The notes below the pieces were generated by a model. That model did no database searches. It was not told the origin of the DNA and saw only the letters and a program-made list of their open reading frames with translations. The translations under genes were made by a program, and so were the position numbers. Shown piece after piece: positions 15,834-22,397 of a DNA stretch of 64,000 nucleotides. The stretch spans positions 372,001 to 436,000 of the forward strand of contig NZ_FQWB01000002.1 of assembly GCF_900129545.1 (NCBI RefSeq), given 5' to 3'. Each line of letters begins with the position of its first letter. Position 1 is the stretch's first letter. This DNA comes from Flavobacterium fluvii (lineage in GTDB: Bacteria; Bacteroidota; Bacteroidia; Flavobacteriales; Flavobacteriaceae).

Positions 15834-18539
15834 ATGAAAGACGAAGAAGAAGATAACATTGTTCCAAACGAAGACGAGAATAACGAAGAGTTAAACGAGT
15901 CCACGAACGAAGAAGGATTCGAAGACATAGTCACTTCGGGAGGAAATCATTTCTACGAGAACGACGAAAACAGCGAAGACACCATTACCAAAGTTACCGG
16001 AATGTACAAAGACTGGTTTTTGGATTATGCTTCGTATGTAATTCTGGAACGTGCTGTTCCAGCTATCGAGGATGGTTTTAAACCAGTTCAGCGCAGAATT
16101 ATGCACTCGCTTAAAGAGTTGGATGATGGTCGTTACAACAAGGTGGCGAATGTTGTTGGACACACCATGCAATACCATCCGCACGGAGACCAGAGTATTG
16201 GTGATGCAATGGTGCAAATTGGCCAAAAAGAATTATTGATAGATTGCCAGGGAAACTGGGGAAATATCTTGACTGGAGATGGTGCAGCGGCTTCTCGTTA
16301 CATTGAAGCGCGTTTGTCGAAATTTGCTTTGGAAGTTTTGTATTCTCCAAAAATTACCGATTGGGGTGTTTCCTATGATGGTCGTCGTGCAGAACCTAAT
16401 AATCTTCCCGTAAAATTTCCATTGCTTTTGGCTCAAGGAGCCGAAGGGATTGCGGTTGGACTTTCTACAAAAGTCTTGCCACATAATTTTAATGAATTAA
16501 TAGATGCTTCCATAAAAATACTGAAAGGGAAATCATTTCAGATTTACCCCGATTTTATGACTGCGGGAATTGCGGACGTTTCCAATTATAATGATGGAAT
16601 GCGTGGTGGACGGGTTCGTGTTCGTGCCAAAATTGCCCAGTTGGACAAAAATATATTGGTGATTACCCAGATTCCGTTTTCGACCAATACTACTACTTTG
16701 ATTGACAGTATTTTGAAAGCCAATGAAAAAGGGAAAATCAAAATCAAGAAAATTGAAGACAATACGGCTGCCGATGTAGAAATATTAATTCATCTTTTTC
16801 CGGGGGTATCTCCAGATAAAACCATCGATGCCTTGTTTGCTTTCACGGCTTGTGAAACTTCGGTGGCACCATTGGGTTGCGTAATTGAAGACAACAAACC
16901 TTTGTTTGTTGGAGTTTCGGATATGTTGAAAATTTCGACAGCCAGAACTGTTGATTTGCTTCGACAAGAATTGGAAATTCAATTAGAGGAATTAAAAAAT
17001 AAATGGCATTTTTCCACCTTGGAAAAAATCTTCATTCGGGAAGAAATGTACATCGATTTCAAATTGTATTCCGACAGGGAATCTTTGTATAAATATATGT
17101 ACGACCGATTTGAGCCTTTCAAAAAATCATTCGTCAGGGAAATTAACGATGATGATTTGCAGCGATTGACCCAGATTCCGATGATTCGTATTACTCGTTT
17201 TGACTCAGACAAAGCCGATGATTTAATCGCCAAGTTGGAAGACGAAATGAAGGAAGTGGAGTTTAATTTGGCGAATTTGACCGATTTTGCAATTGCTTAT
17301 TTTATCAAGTTAAAAGAGAAATACGGAAAAGGCAGGGAACGCCAAACCGAATTGCGCAGTTTCGATAATATTGAAGCAACCAAAGTAGCTTTACGAAATA
17401 CAAAACTGTATGTGAATAGGGAAGAAGGATTCATCGGAACTGGATTAAAGAAAGACGAATACGTTACGGATTGTTCGGATATTGATGACGTGATTGCTTT
17501 TCTACGTGATGGAAGTATGATGATTTGCAAAGTCGACGAGAAAAAATTCGTTGGAAAAGATATTATTCACGTTGCCATTTTTGATAAAAGTGACAAACGC
17601 ACGATTTATAACATGATCTACCGTGATGGAAAATCAGGTCCGGCGTATATCAAACGATTCAATGTTTCGGGTGTTACACGCGATAAATTATATGATTTGA
17701 CCAATGAAACCAAAGGTTCTCAAATCTTGTATTTTACTCATAATCCTAATGGTGAAGCCGAAGTAATCACGATTCTTTTGCGCCAAATAGGAAGCATCAA
17801 AAAATTGAAATGGGACGTAGATTTTGCCAATATTGCCATAAAAGGACGTGCTTCTAAAGGGAATTTGGTCAGCAAATATCCCATCAAGAAAATCGAAATC
17901 AAGGAAAAAGGAATTTCAACTTTGAGACCCCGAAAGATTTGGTTTGACGATACGGTTCAAAAACTGAATGTAGATGCCCGAGGAGAATTATTGGGCGAGT
18001 TCAGACCAAATGACAAAATTCTTGTGATTTCACAAGCGGGAAAATTAAAAGTAATTATACCGGAATTATCGACGCATTTTGATGAAGATATGGTCGTTTT
18101 GGAGAAATGGCATCCTAAAAAACCAATTTCTGCCATTTATTATGATGGTGAAAAAGAGCGTTATTATATCAAGCGATTTTTGATAGAAAATGAAGGAAAA
18201 GAAGAAACTTTCATTACAGAGCATCCTAAATCTCAAATGGAAATCGTGTCAACGGATTATCGTCCCGTTGCCGAACTAGTTTTTGCGAAAGTAAAAGGTG
18301 TGCAGAAAGAAAATCAAACGGTCGACATCGAGAGTTTTATTGCGGTAAAAGGATTTAAAGCACTCGGAAATCAATTGACAACGGAGAAGCTCAAACAAGT
18401 TAATTTATTGGAACCTTTACCTTATGAAGAACCGGAAGAAGTGATTCCAGAAGAGTTGGAAGTTGAAGGAAACACCGATATTGAGGAAGGAGAGATTCAA
18501 CTGGACGACGACGGCCAGATTACTTTAAGTTTAGAATAA
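15834..18539 (+). CDS. parC: DNA topoisomerase IV subunit A
   Basis: A 901-residue type IIA topoisomerase A subunit with a long acidic N-terminal extension (rich in E, D and N over ~50 residues). The winged-helix region has FKPVQRRIMHSL, and the active-site tyrosine lies in AASRYIEARLS. The C-terminal pinwheel domain is present, followed by another acidic tail ending TLSLE. It follows parE directly. The last 18 bases of the gene and the terminator are repeated almost exactly at 20483-20528, so the 3' end has served as a duplication or integration point. Confidence 0.93.
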   Translation: MKDEEEDNIVPNEDENNEELNESTNEEGFEDIVTSGGNHFYENDENSEDTITKVTGMYKDWFLDYASYVILERAVPAIEDGFKPVQRRIMHSLKELDDGRYNKVANVVGHTMQYHPHGDQSIGDAMVQIGQKELLIDCQGNWGNILTGDGAAASRYIEARLSKFALEVLYSPKITDWGVSYDGRRAEPNNLPVKFPLLLAQGAEGIAVGLSTKVLPHNFNELIDASIKILKGKSFQIYPDFMTAGIADVSNYNDGMRGGRVRVRAKIAQLDKNILVITQIPFSTNTTTLIDSILKANEKGKIKIKKIEDNTAADVEILIHLFPGVSPDKTIDALFAFTACETSVAPLGCVIEDNKPLFVGVSDMLKISTARTVDLLRQELEIQLEELKNKWHFSTLEKIFIREEMYIDFKLYSDRESLYKYMYDRFEPFKKSFVREINDDDLQRLTQIPMIRITRFDSDKADDLIAKLEDEMKEVEFNLANLTDFAIAYFIKLKEKYGKGRERQTELRSFDNIEATKVALRNTKLYVNREEGFIGTGLKKDEYVTDCSDIDDVIAFLRDGSMMICKVDEKKFVGKDIIHVAIFDKSDKRTIYNMIYRDGKSGPAYIKRFNVSGVTRDKLYDLTNETKGSQILYFTHNPNGEAEVITILLRQIGSIKKLKWDVDFANIAIKGRASKGNLVSKYPIKKIEIKEKGISTLRPRKIWFDDTVQKLNVDARGELLGEFRPNDKILVISQAGKLKVIIPELSTHFDEDMVVLEKWHPKKPISAIYYDGEKERYYIKRFLIENEGKEETFITEHPKSQMEIVSTDYRPVAELVFAKVKGVQKENQTVDIESFIAVKGFKALGNQLTTEKLKQVNLLEPLPYEEPEEVIPEELEVEGNTDIEEGEIQLDDDGQITLSLE

Positions 18540-18564
18540 AAAAAGCTCCGAAAGGAGCTTTTTT
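18522..18564 (+). repeat. Direct repeat, copy A: parC 3' end plus terminator
   Basis: ACTTTAAGTTTAGAATAA (last parC codons and stop), an A run, and GCTCC-gaaa-GGAGC plus T run. Copy B at 20483-20528 has the same order with one extra A and a changed loop (taaaa). Confidence 0.8.
18538..18564 (+). terminator. Terminator of the parE-parC operon
   Basis: An A7 run, AGCTCC-gaaa-GGAGCT and a T6 run directly after the parC stop form a classic bidirectional-looking intrinsic terminator. Confidence 0.85.
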
Positions 18565-18595
18565 AGTTTCAAAAAGCCAAAACAACTCGAGCGAA

Positions 18596-18612
18596 GCGAA
18601 CAGGCGAAGCAA
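18596..18612. repeat. 17-bp inverted repeat, left arm
   Basis: GCGAACAGGCGAAGCAA is the exact reverse complement of 20435-20451. The similarity extends imperfectly outward (CGAGCGA with one indel). The arms lie just inside the duplicated parC ends and enclose island 2. Confidence 0.7.
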
Positions 18613-18666
18613 TTGCGCACTCGAGCAATCAATGTTATTAAGTTAAGGATATATTATTAGTATGGT

Positions 18667-18760
18667 GTCATTTCCACGAAGGAGAAATCACATAAAGAGA
18701 GCAATAATCGAGAGCAATTTATTTGAGCAACTAATGCGATTTCTCCTTCGTCTAAATGAC
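18667..18760. repeat. Dispersed-repeat hairpin (GTCATTT...GAAGGAGAAATC type)
   Basis: Arms 18667-18689 and 18738-18760 are complementary at 21 of 23 positions (GTCATTTnnACGAAGGAGAA and onward). The sequence matches a hairpin repeat commonly scattered in flavobacterial intergenic regions (from memory). No coding potential. Confidence 0.75.
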
Positions 18761-18771
18761 AAAAATTCAAT

Positions 18772-18981
18772 TGATACTCTCCGAGAGTCTTCATATAGAC
18801 TCATAGCATCTCCATATACACTCATAGCATCTCCATATAAGCTCCGAGCTTCTCCATATACACTCGGAGCATCTCAATATACTCTCTGAGAGTCTCAATA
18901 TACACTCCGAGAGTCTCCATATACACTCGGAGCATCTCAATAGACTCTATGAACATCTCCATATAACCTCCGAGCTCCTTC
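18772..18981. repeat. 21-bp tandem repeat block, about ten units
   Basis: Units share the frame nActcnnagcatctccatata with period 21 bp (one unit is 20 and one is 22). Several units hold perfect short palindromes with different arm sequences: ACTCTC-c-GAGAGT, AAGCTC-c-GAGCTT and ACTCTC-t-GAGAGT. This hints at compensatory change in hairpin arms. Translation on the minus strand gives heptads like MLRVYMETLGVYIE, but no start, length or family supports a gene. Confidence 0.8.
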
Positions 18982-19090
18982 ATTTGAGTTCTGAATCCGA
19001 ATGGGTAAACCACTGAAATTTACACGTGCGTAAGTACGAAAAGTTTGGAACAACTTAAAAGTTATTTTTATGATTTGTAAGAAAAAATCA

Positions 19091-19190
19091 ATATATTTGA
19101 AATTAAATATTATGTGACGTTTGTCACACATATCTACCCGAAATTGGGTGGCTTTGTGTGATTTTATCACACATATAAACGAGTTGGTGG
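19091..19190 (+). promoter_or_regulatory. Conserved 100-bp cassette leader of island 2
   Basis: It holds TATATTTG (19092-19099, -7 element), the hairpin GTGAC-gttt-GTCAC (19114-19127), ATCTACCCGAAATTGGGTG with an ACCC/GGGT stem, the hairpin GTGTGAT-ttt-ATCACAC (19156-19172), and ACGAGTTGGTGG (19179-19190). All blocks match the island 1 leader at identical spacing. The hairpins are better formed here than in island 1. The first cargo gene starts 34 bp further on. Confidence 0.65.
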
Positions 19191-19224
19191 CAAGGCTACA
19201 GAAAACAGGAACGAAACAGAAAGT

Positions 19225-19968
19225 ATGGATAATAGAATAAAAGGGTTTGAATGGAATATTCCATTAGCATTCAAAGATTGTATTGCGCAATGCAAATTTG
19301 AGCACGGAGACGTTATCTACAAAAACAAATCGAACGCTAAAAATTGGGGAGAAGAAAAAATTGACATTGATTTTTTAATTCAAGTCAAAAGTCCTTTAAG
19401 AGCAAGTACAAATTCAAATTCATCAGATATTGATGTTTTTGGAGCAAACTGGAACTCTAAAATAATATTTGAAAAAATCTATCCGAATAGTTCTCATTTA
19501 AACACAAAAATAGAAACTACGCAAGGTCGCTTTTTTACGTATCTGTGGAAAAATGACGAAACAATTTTGAATAGTAATGAAATATTAAGCCCTGTAATTA
19601 CTTCTATATCGGCAAAACAAATTAATTCAAAATTCATAAAATCAAAAATTCCTGATGGATGGCACGGATTTGCCATAATTATGGATTGTGTAAGTAATTT
19701 AGTTATATCAAAAAGAACTCTAATTGAGAATGCTTTGTCTGAAAAATATAATTATCATTCAGAAGTTTATGAATTTGACGAAGCTGTTAACTTAAATATT
19801 GAAGAACAAAAATCATATTCTGGTATTTCTCCAACATTAAGTGTAGAATTATTTCTTATCCAAAGCAACAATTCAGAAGAGATTATTGAAAATTTAAAAA
19901 GTGTTTTATTTAAAGGAGTCAAAAATCGTTTTAATATTAATACACACGGTTTATTAATTAAAAAATAA
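19225..19968 (+). CDS. Unknown protein, first gene of island 2
   Basis: A 247-residue soluble protein with no signal peptide or membrane helix and no family I recognise. It opens MDNRIKGFEWNIPLAFKDCI and has a mixed alpha/beta look; distinctive pieces are KIETTQGRFFTYLWKND, IPDGWHGFAIIMDCVSN and the GISPTLSVELFLIQS strand near the end. Base composition is AT-rich, and Asn, Ile, Lys and Ser are abundant, more than in the core genes around. It ends one base before the SWIM-motif gene, so the two are coupled. Confidence 0.7.
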   Translation: MDNRIKGFEWNIPLAFKDCIAQCKFEHGDVIYKNKSNAKNWGEEKIDIDFLIQVKSPLRASTNSNSSDIDVFGANWNSKIIFEKIYPNSSHLNTKIETTQGRFFTYLWKNDETILNSNEILSPVITSISAKQINSKFIKSKIPDGWHGFAIIMDCVSNLVISKRTLIENALSEKYNYHSEVYEFDEAVNLNIEEQKSYSGISPTLSVELFLIQSNNSEEIIENLKSVLFKGVKNRFNINTHGLLIKK

Positions 19969-19969
19969 T

Positions 19970-20311
19970 ATGGAAAAAAGTATTGCAATAAAGAGCAGTA
20001 GCTCTGAAGGAATTTACAATGTAGTCTTTAAAATCGATAAAGATTTGATAAGCATTAACTGTAATTGTCAAGCTGGAATAATGAAAACTTTATGTAAACA
20101 TCGATTAGATTTAATCAATGGAGATGTTTCCGCAATTTTAGATGAAGCCGACATTTCAAAACTAACTGAATTTTTGAACCTAATTGAAAAATCTAAAATT
20201 CCAAATTTGTATTTAGAACTAAATCGTATCGAAAGCGAAATTAAAAGGCTAAACACTTTAAAAACAAAAATGAGAAAAGAAATAGGTTTTATGTTTTCAA
20301 ATGGGTTTTGA
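19970..20311 (+). CDS. Small SWIM-type zinc-motif protein of island 2
   Basis: A 113-residue protein. C31-x-C33-x8-C42-x-H44 (CNCQAGIMKTLCKH) fits the SWIM zinc-finger pattern CxCx(n)CxH, which mediates DNA or protein contacts. Residues ~60-105 are helical and heptad-like (LNLIEKSKIPNLYLELNRIE then KRLNTLKTKMRKEI), suggesting a coiled coil. The first ~30 residues form predicted beta strands, as in other SWIM domains. It is coupled to the upstream unknown gene and probably acts with it (inference). Confidence 0.75.
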   Translation: MEKSIAIKSSSSEGIYNVVFKIDKDLISINCNCQAGIMKTLCKHRLDLINGDVSAILDEADISKLTEFLNLIEKSKIPNLYLELNRIESEIKRLNTLKTKMRKEIGFMFSNGF

Positions 20312-20328
20312 AAATTGGAAAGCAGAAA

Positions 20329-20412
20329 GCCCAGCCACCAACAGCCACTACAACGGATTTACTTCGTCCGTTCGGCTTGCAGCCTCGGGTGGGCATTGGG
20401 CTTAATGGAAAA
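20329..20412 (+). other. Cassette-type tail of island 2 (attC-like, hypothetical)
   Basis: CCAACAGCCACTACA (20338-20352), a palindromic centre (ACGGA...TCCGT and GGCT-tgc-AGCC hairpins), and GGCATTGGGCTTAATGGAAAA ending at 20412. AAGCCCA at 20328-20333 onward can pair with TGGGCTT near the end. The outer blocks match the island 1 tail. GCCCAGCCACCAAC (20329-20342) is also an imperfect inverted copy (12 of 14) of GTTGGTGGCAAGGC at 19183-19196 in the leader. Confidence 0.5.
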
Positions 20413-20434
20413 ATGGTTTTGTATTTGGGATGAT

Positions 20435-20451
20435 TTGCTTCGCCTGTTCGC
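20435..20451. repeat. 17-bp inverted repeat, right arm
   Basis: TTGCTTCGCCTGTTCGC is the exact reverse complement of 18596-18612 and lies 31 bp inside copy B of the parC-end repeat. Confidence 0.7.
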
Positions 20452-20482
20452 AATCGCTCGGGTGGCAAATCCGAAGAACGTC

Positions 20483-20528
20483 ACTTTAAGTTTAGAATAA
20501 AAAAAAGCTCCTAAAAGGAGCTTTTTTT
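20483..20528 (+). repeat. Direct repeat, copy B: duplicated parC 3' end plus terminator
   Basis: ACTTTAAGTTTAGAATAA followed by an A run and GCTCC-taaaa-GGAGC with a T7 run. The sequence before it (CCGAAGAACGTC) does not match parC, so only the last six codons and the terminator are copied. The hairpin (20499-20528) can also terminate fbp on the other strand, 57 bp after its stop. Confidence 0.8.
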
Positions 20529-20584
20529 ATAAGATTTTAGGCAAAATCTAAAATCTAAAATCATCATTCAAAAATCTGAAATCA

Positions 20585-21604
20585 TTAGTATTTACTCAAT
20601 TTGGCAGCAAGCATAAAATCTTCTACTTTATCCACCATATTGGAGCTACCGCAGAAGAAAGGACATCTTTCGTGCAATTCGGTTGGAACGATTTCCATTA
20701 TTCTCGAAAACCCGTCCGAAGCTTTTCCTCCAGCTTGTTCCACTATGAATGCCATTGGGTTGCATTCGTATAAAAGACGCAATTTTCCTTTTGGAGACTT
20801 GGTGCTTGTTGGATATAAATAAACACCGCCTTTTATTATGTTTCTGTGGATATCCGGTGCCAAACTTCCAATATATCTGGAAGTGTAAGGTCTGTCTTCT
20901 TCCTCCGTTTGGCAATACTTGATATAGTCTTTGATGCCTCTTGGAAAATGCACATAATTACCTTCGTTAACGGAATAAATGGTACCGTCAACTGGGATTT
21001 TCATTTTTGGATGAGACAAATAGAAGGTTCCAATTGCTGGATTCAAGGTAAAACCATTTACGCCGTGACCCGTGGTATAAACCAGAACGGTTGATGTTCC
21101 GTAAAGCACGTAACCCGCAGCGACTTGGGCCGTTCCAGGTTGCAAGAAATCTTCCAATGTTACCGGAGTTCCCACTTCGGAGATTCTTCTGTAAACCGAA
21201 AAAATGGTTCCTACTGATGCATTCACGTCAATATTGGAAGAACCATCCAAAGGATCCATCAAGAGTACATATTTGTTGTTGTTGCCTTCATCACTACCTT
21301 GGACGGTAATGTATTCATCGTTTTCTTCCGAGGCAATTCCGCAAACTATTTCTCTGTTGATGAGAGTTTGGATAAAAACTTCATTGGCATAAACATCCAG
21401 TTTTTGTTGGTCTTCTCCTTGAACGTTTTTCTCGCCAACACCACCAATGATGTCAACCAATCCAGCCTTGTTTACTTTGTAACTGACTACTTTTGCCGCC
21501 AATTTGATGGAGTTGAAGATGCGAGACAACTCACCCGACGAGTATTGAAATTCCTTTTGGTTTTCAATAATAAATTCCCCTAAAGTTAGATTGTTTTCTT
21601 TCAT
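20585..21604 (-). CDS. fbp: Fructose-1,6-bisphosphatase class I
   Basis: A 339-residue protein of full length. The metal site is [20 protein letters not shown], with EENDEYI upstream. Substrate-binding pieces are [44 protein letters not shown] and KGGVYLYP. It dephosphorylates fructose-1,6-bisphosphate in gluconeogenesis. It follows the acetylesterase gene by 31 bp at the end of the pectin operon on the same strand, so it may be co-transcribed. That would fit growth on uronates, which enter metabolism as C3 units. Confidence 0.97.
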   Translation of the reverse strand: MKENNLTLGEFIIENQKEFQYSSGELSRIFNSIKLAAKVVSYKVNKAGLVDIIGGVGEKNVQGEDQQKLDVYANEVFIQTLINREIVCGIASEENDEYITVQGSDEGNNNKYVLLMDPLDGSSNIDVNASVGTIFSVYRRISEVGTPVTLEDFLQPGTAQVAAGYVLYGTSTVLVYTTGHGVNGFTLNPAIGTFYLSHPKMKIPVDGTIYSVNEGNYVHFPRGIKDYIKYCQTEEEDRPYTSRYIGSLAPDIHRNIIKGGVYLYPTSTKSPKGKLRLLYECNPMAFIVEQAGGKASDGFSRIMEIVPTELHERCPFFCGSSNMVDKVEDFMLAAKLSKY

Positions 21605-21635
21605 GTTAGACTGGTTTTAGAGTGATTTGTTTGTT

Positions 21636-22370
21636 TTAGAGTTTGATATATTTTACAATATCTAGTTTGGTTTTTTTCAATTCTTGCACGGCAATTTTTG
21701 CAACTTCGGTGGCTCCTTTTACGCAAAGATGGGTGTCATCTGCTTTGTCTTCTTTGTAAAAAGGGATTTCGCCCGCTTTATAATGCAAATGTAATTGTTT
21801 TGATTTTTCGGGCCCATAAGATTGTTCCAATAATTCAGTATAATATTCCATATCTATGAAAGGAACGTTGTATTCTTGGGCTACCAAACGCGCTTCCATG
21901 GTATAATCGCCGTGGGTGCTAATCAAGACACCGTTTTCGTTGAAATTTCTACGAACGATAGAAGAAAACAGGATTGGTGTTGCGCCTTTTGCTCTGGTTT
22001 CTTCCACAAAGCGAATCAAGTTATGGCGATAAGCCGTATGTGGGTTGGTATAACGGGTAGAATCTTTTTCTTTTTGGTCGTTGTGTCCAAATTGGATAAA
22101 AACGTAATCGCCTTTTTTCAGGGTTTTAAGAATGTCGTCCCAACGTTTTTCAGTGATGAAACTTCGAGTGCTTCTGCCATTTACGGCTCTATTGTCGATG
22201 GTGATGTTGTCATTGAAAAATAGTGGCAACATTTGCCCCCAACCGCGTTCCGGGTTTTCTTCAGGTTTTGTTTTATTGGCCATTGTGGAATCACCAATGC
22301 CGTAGATAGTTGGTTTTTGAGCCAAGCAGTTTAGCGAGATCAACAATAAAAAAAGGGTAATGGATTTCAT
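21636..22370 (-). CDS. Rhamnogalacturonan acetylesterase-like SGNH hydrolase (CE12 type)
   Basis: A 244-residue protein with signal peptide MKSITLFLLLISLNCLAQ. The SGNH blocks are all present: YGIGDSTMANK (Ser nucleophile), NRAVNGRSTRSF (Gly/Asn block), FIQFGHNDQKEKD (Asn) and DDTHLCVKGATEVA (Asp-His pair). CE12 enzymes remove acetyl groups from rhamnogalacturonan or pectin backbones in the periplasm or outside. It sits 27 bp after the GH28 gene in the pectin operon, which supports this role. Confidence 0.88.
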   Translation of the reverse strand: MKSITLFLLLISLNCLAQKPTIYGIGDSTMANKTKPEENPERGWGQMLPLFFNDNITIDNRAVNGRSTRSFITEKRWDDILKTLKKGDYVFIQFGHNDQKEKDSTRYTNPHTAYRHNLIRFVEETRAKGATPILFSSIVRRNFNENGVLISTHGDYTMEARLVAQEYNVPFIDMEYYTELLEQSYGPEKSKQLHLHYKAGEIPFYKEDKADDTHLCVKGATEVAKIAVQELKKTKLDIVKYIKL

Positions 22371-22397
22371 GGTATTTAGTTTTGGGTTTTAATTAAT

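Larger units (their letters stand above)
18540..19224. other. Gene-free, repeat-dense region between parC and island 2
   Basis: No credible gene lies in these 685 bp. In order it holds the parC terminator, one arm of a 17-bp inverted repeat (18596-18612), a dispersed-repeat hairpin (18667-18760), a block of 21-bp tandem units (18772-18981), and the conserved leader of island 2 (19091-19190). Short open frames across the tandem block exist on both strands only because 21 is a multiple of three. Confidence 0.75.

Noticed and set aside
18772..18981. Possible CRISPR array
   Set aside because: The period is only 21 bp, units have no constant repeat plus unique spacer structure, and no cas gene is present.
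18822..19013. Heptad-repeat peptide encoded on the minus strand (and a similar one on the plus strand at 18662-18889)
   Set aside because: Both frames are open only because the tandem unit is 21 bp; they end at arbitrary stops and share no start or family features.
20315..20500. Small plus-strand frame ending in VTLSLE, like ParC
   Set aside because: It crosses the cassette tail and repeats; only the last residues match because the parC 3' end is duplicated. Not a gene.
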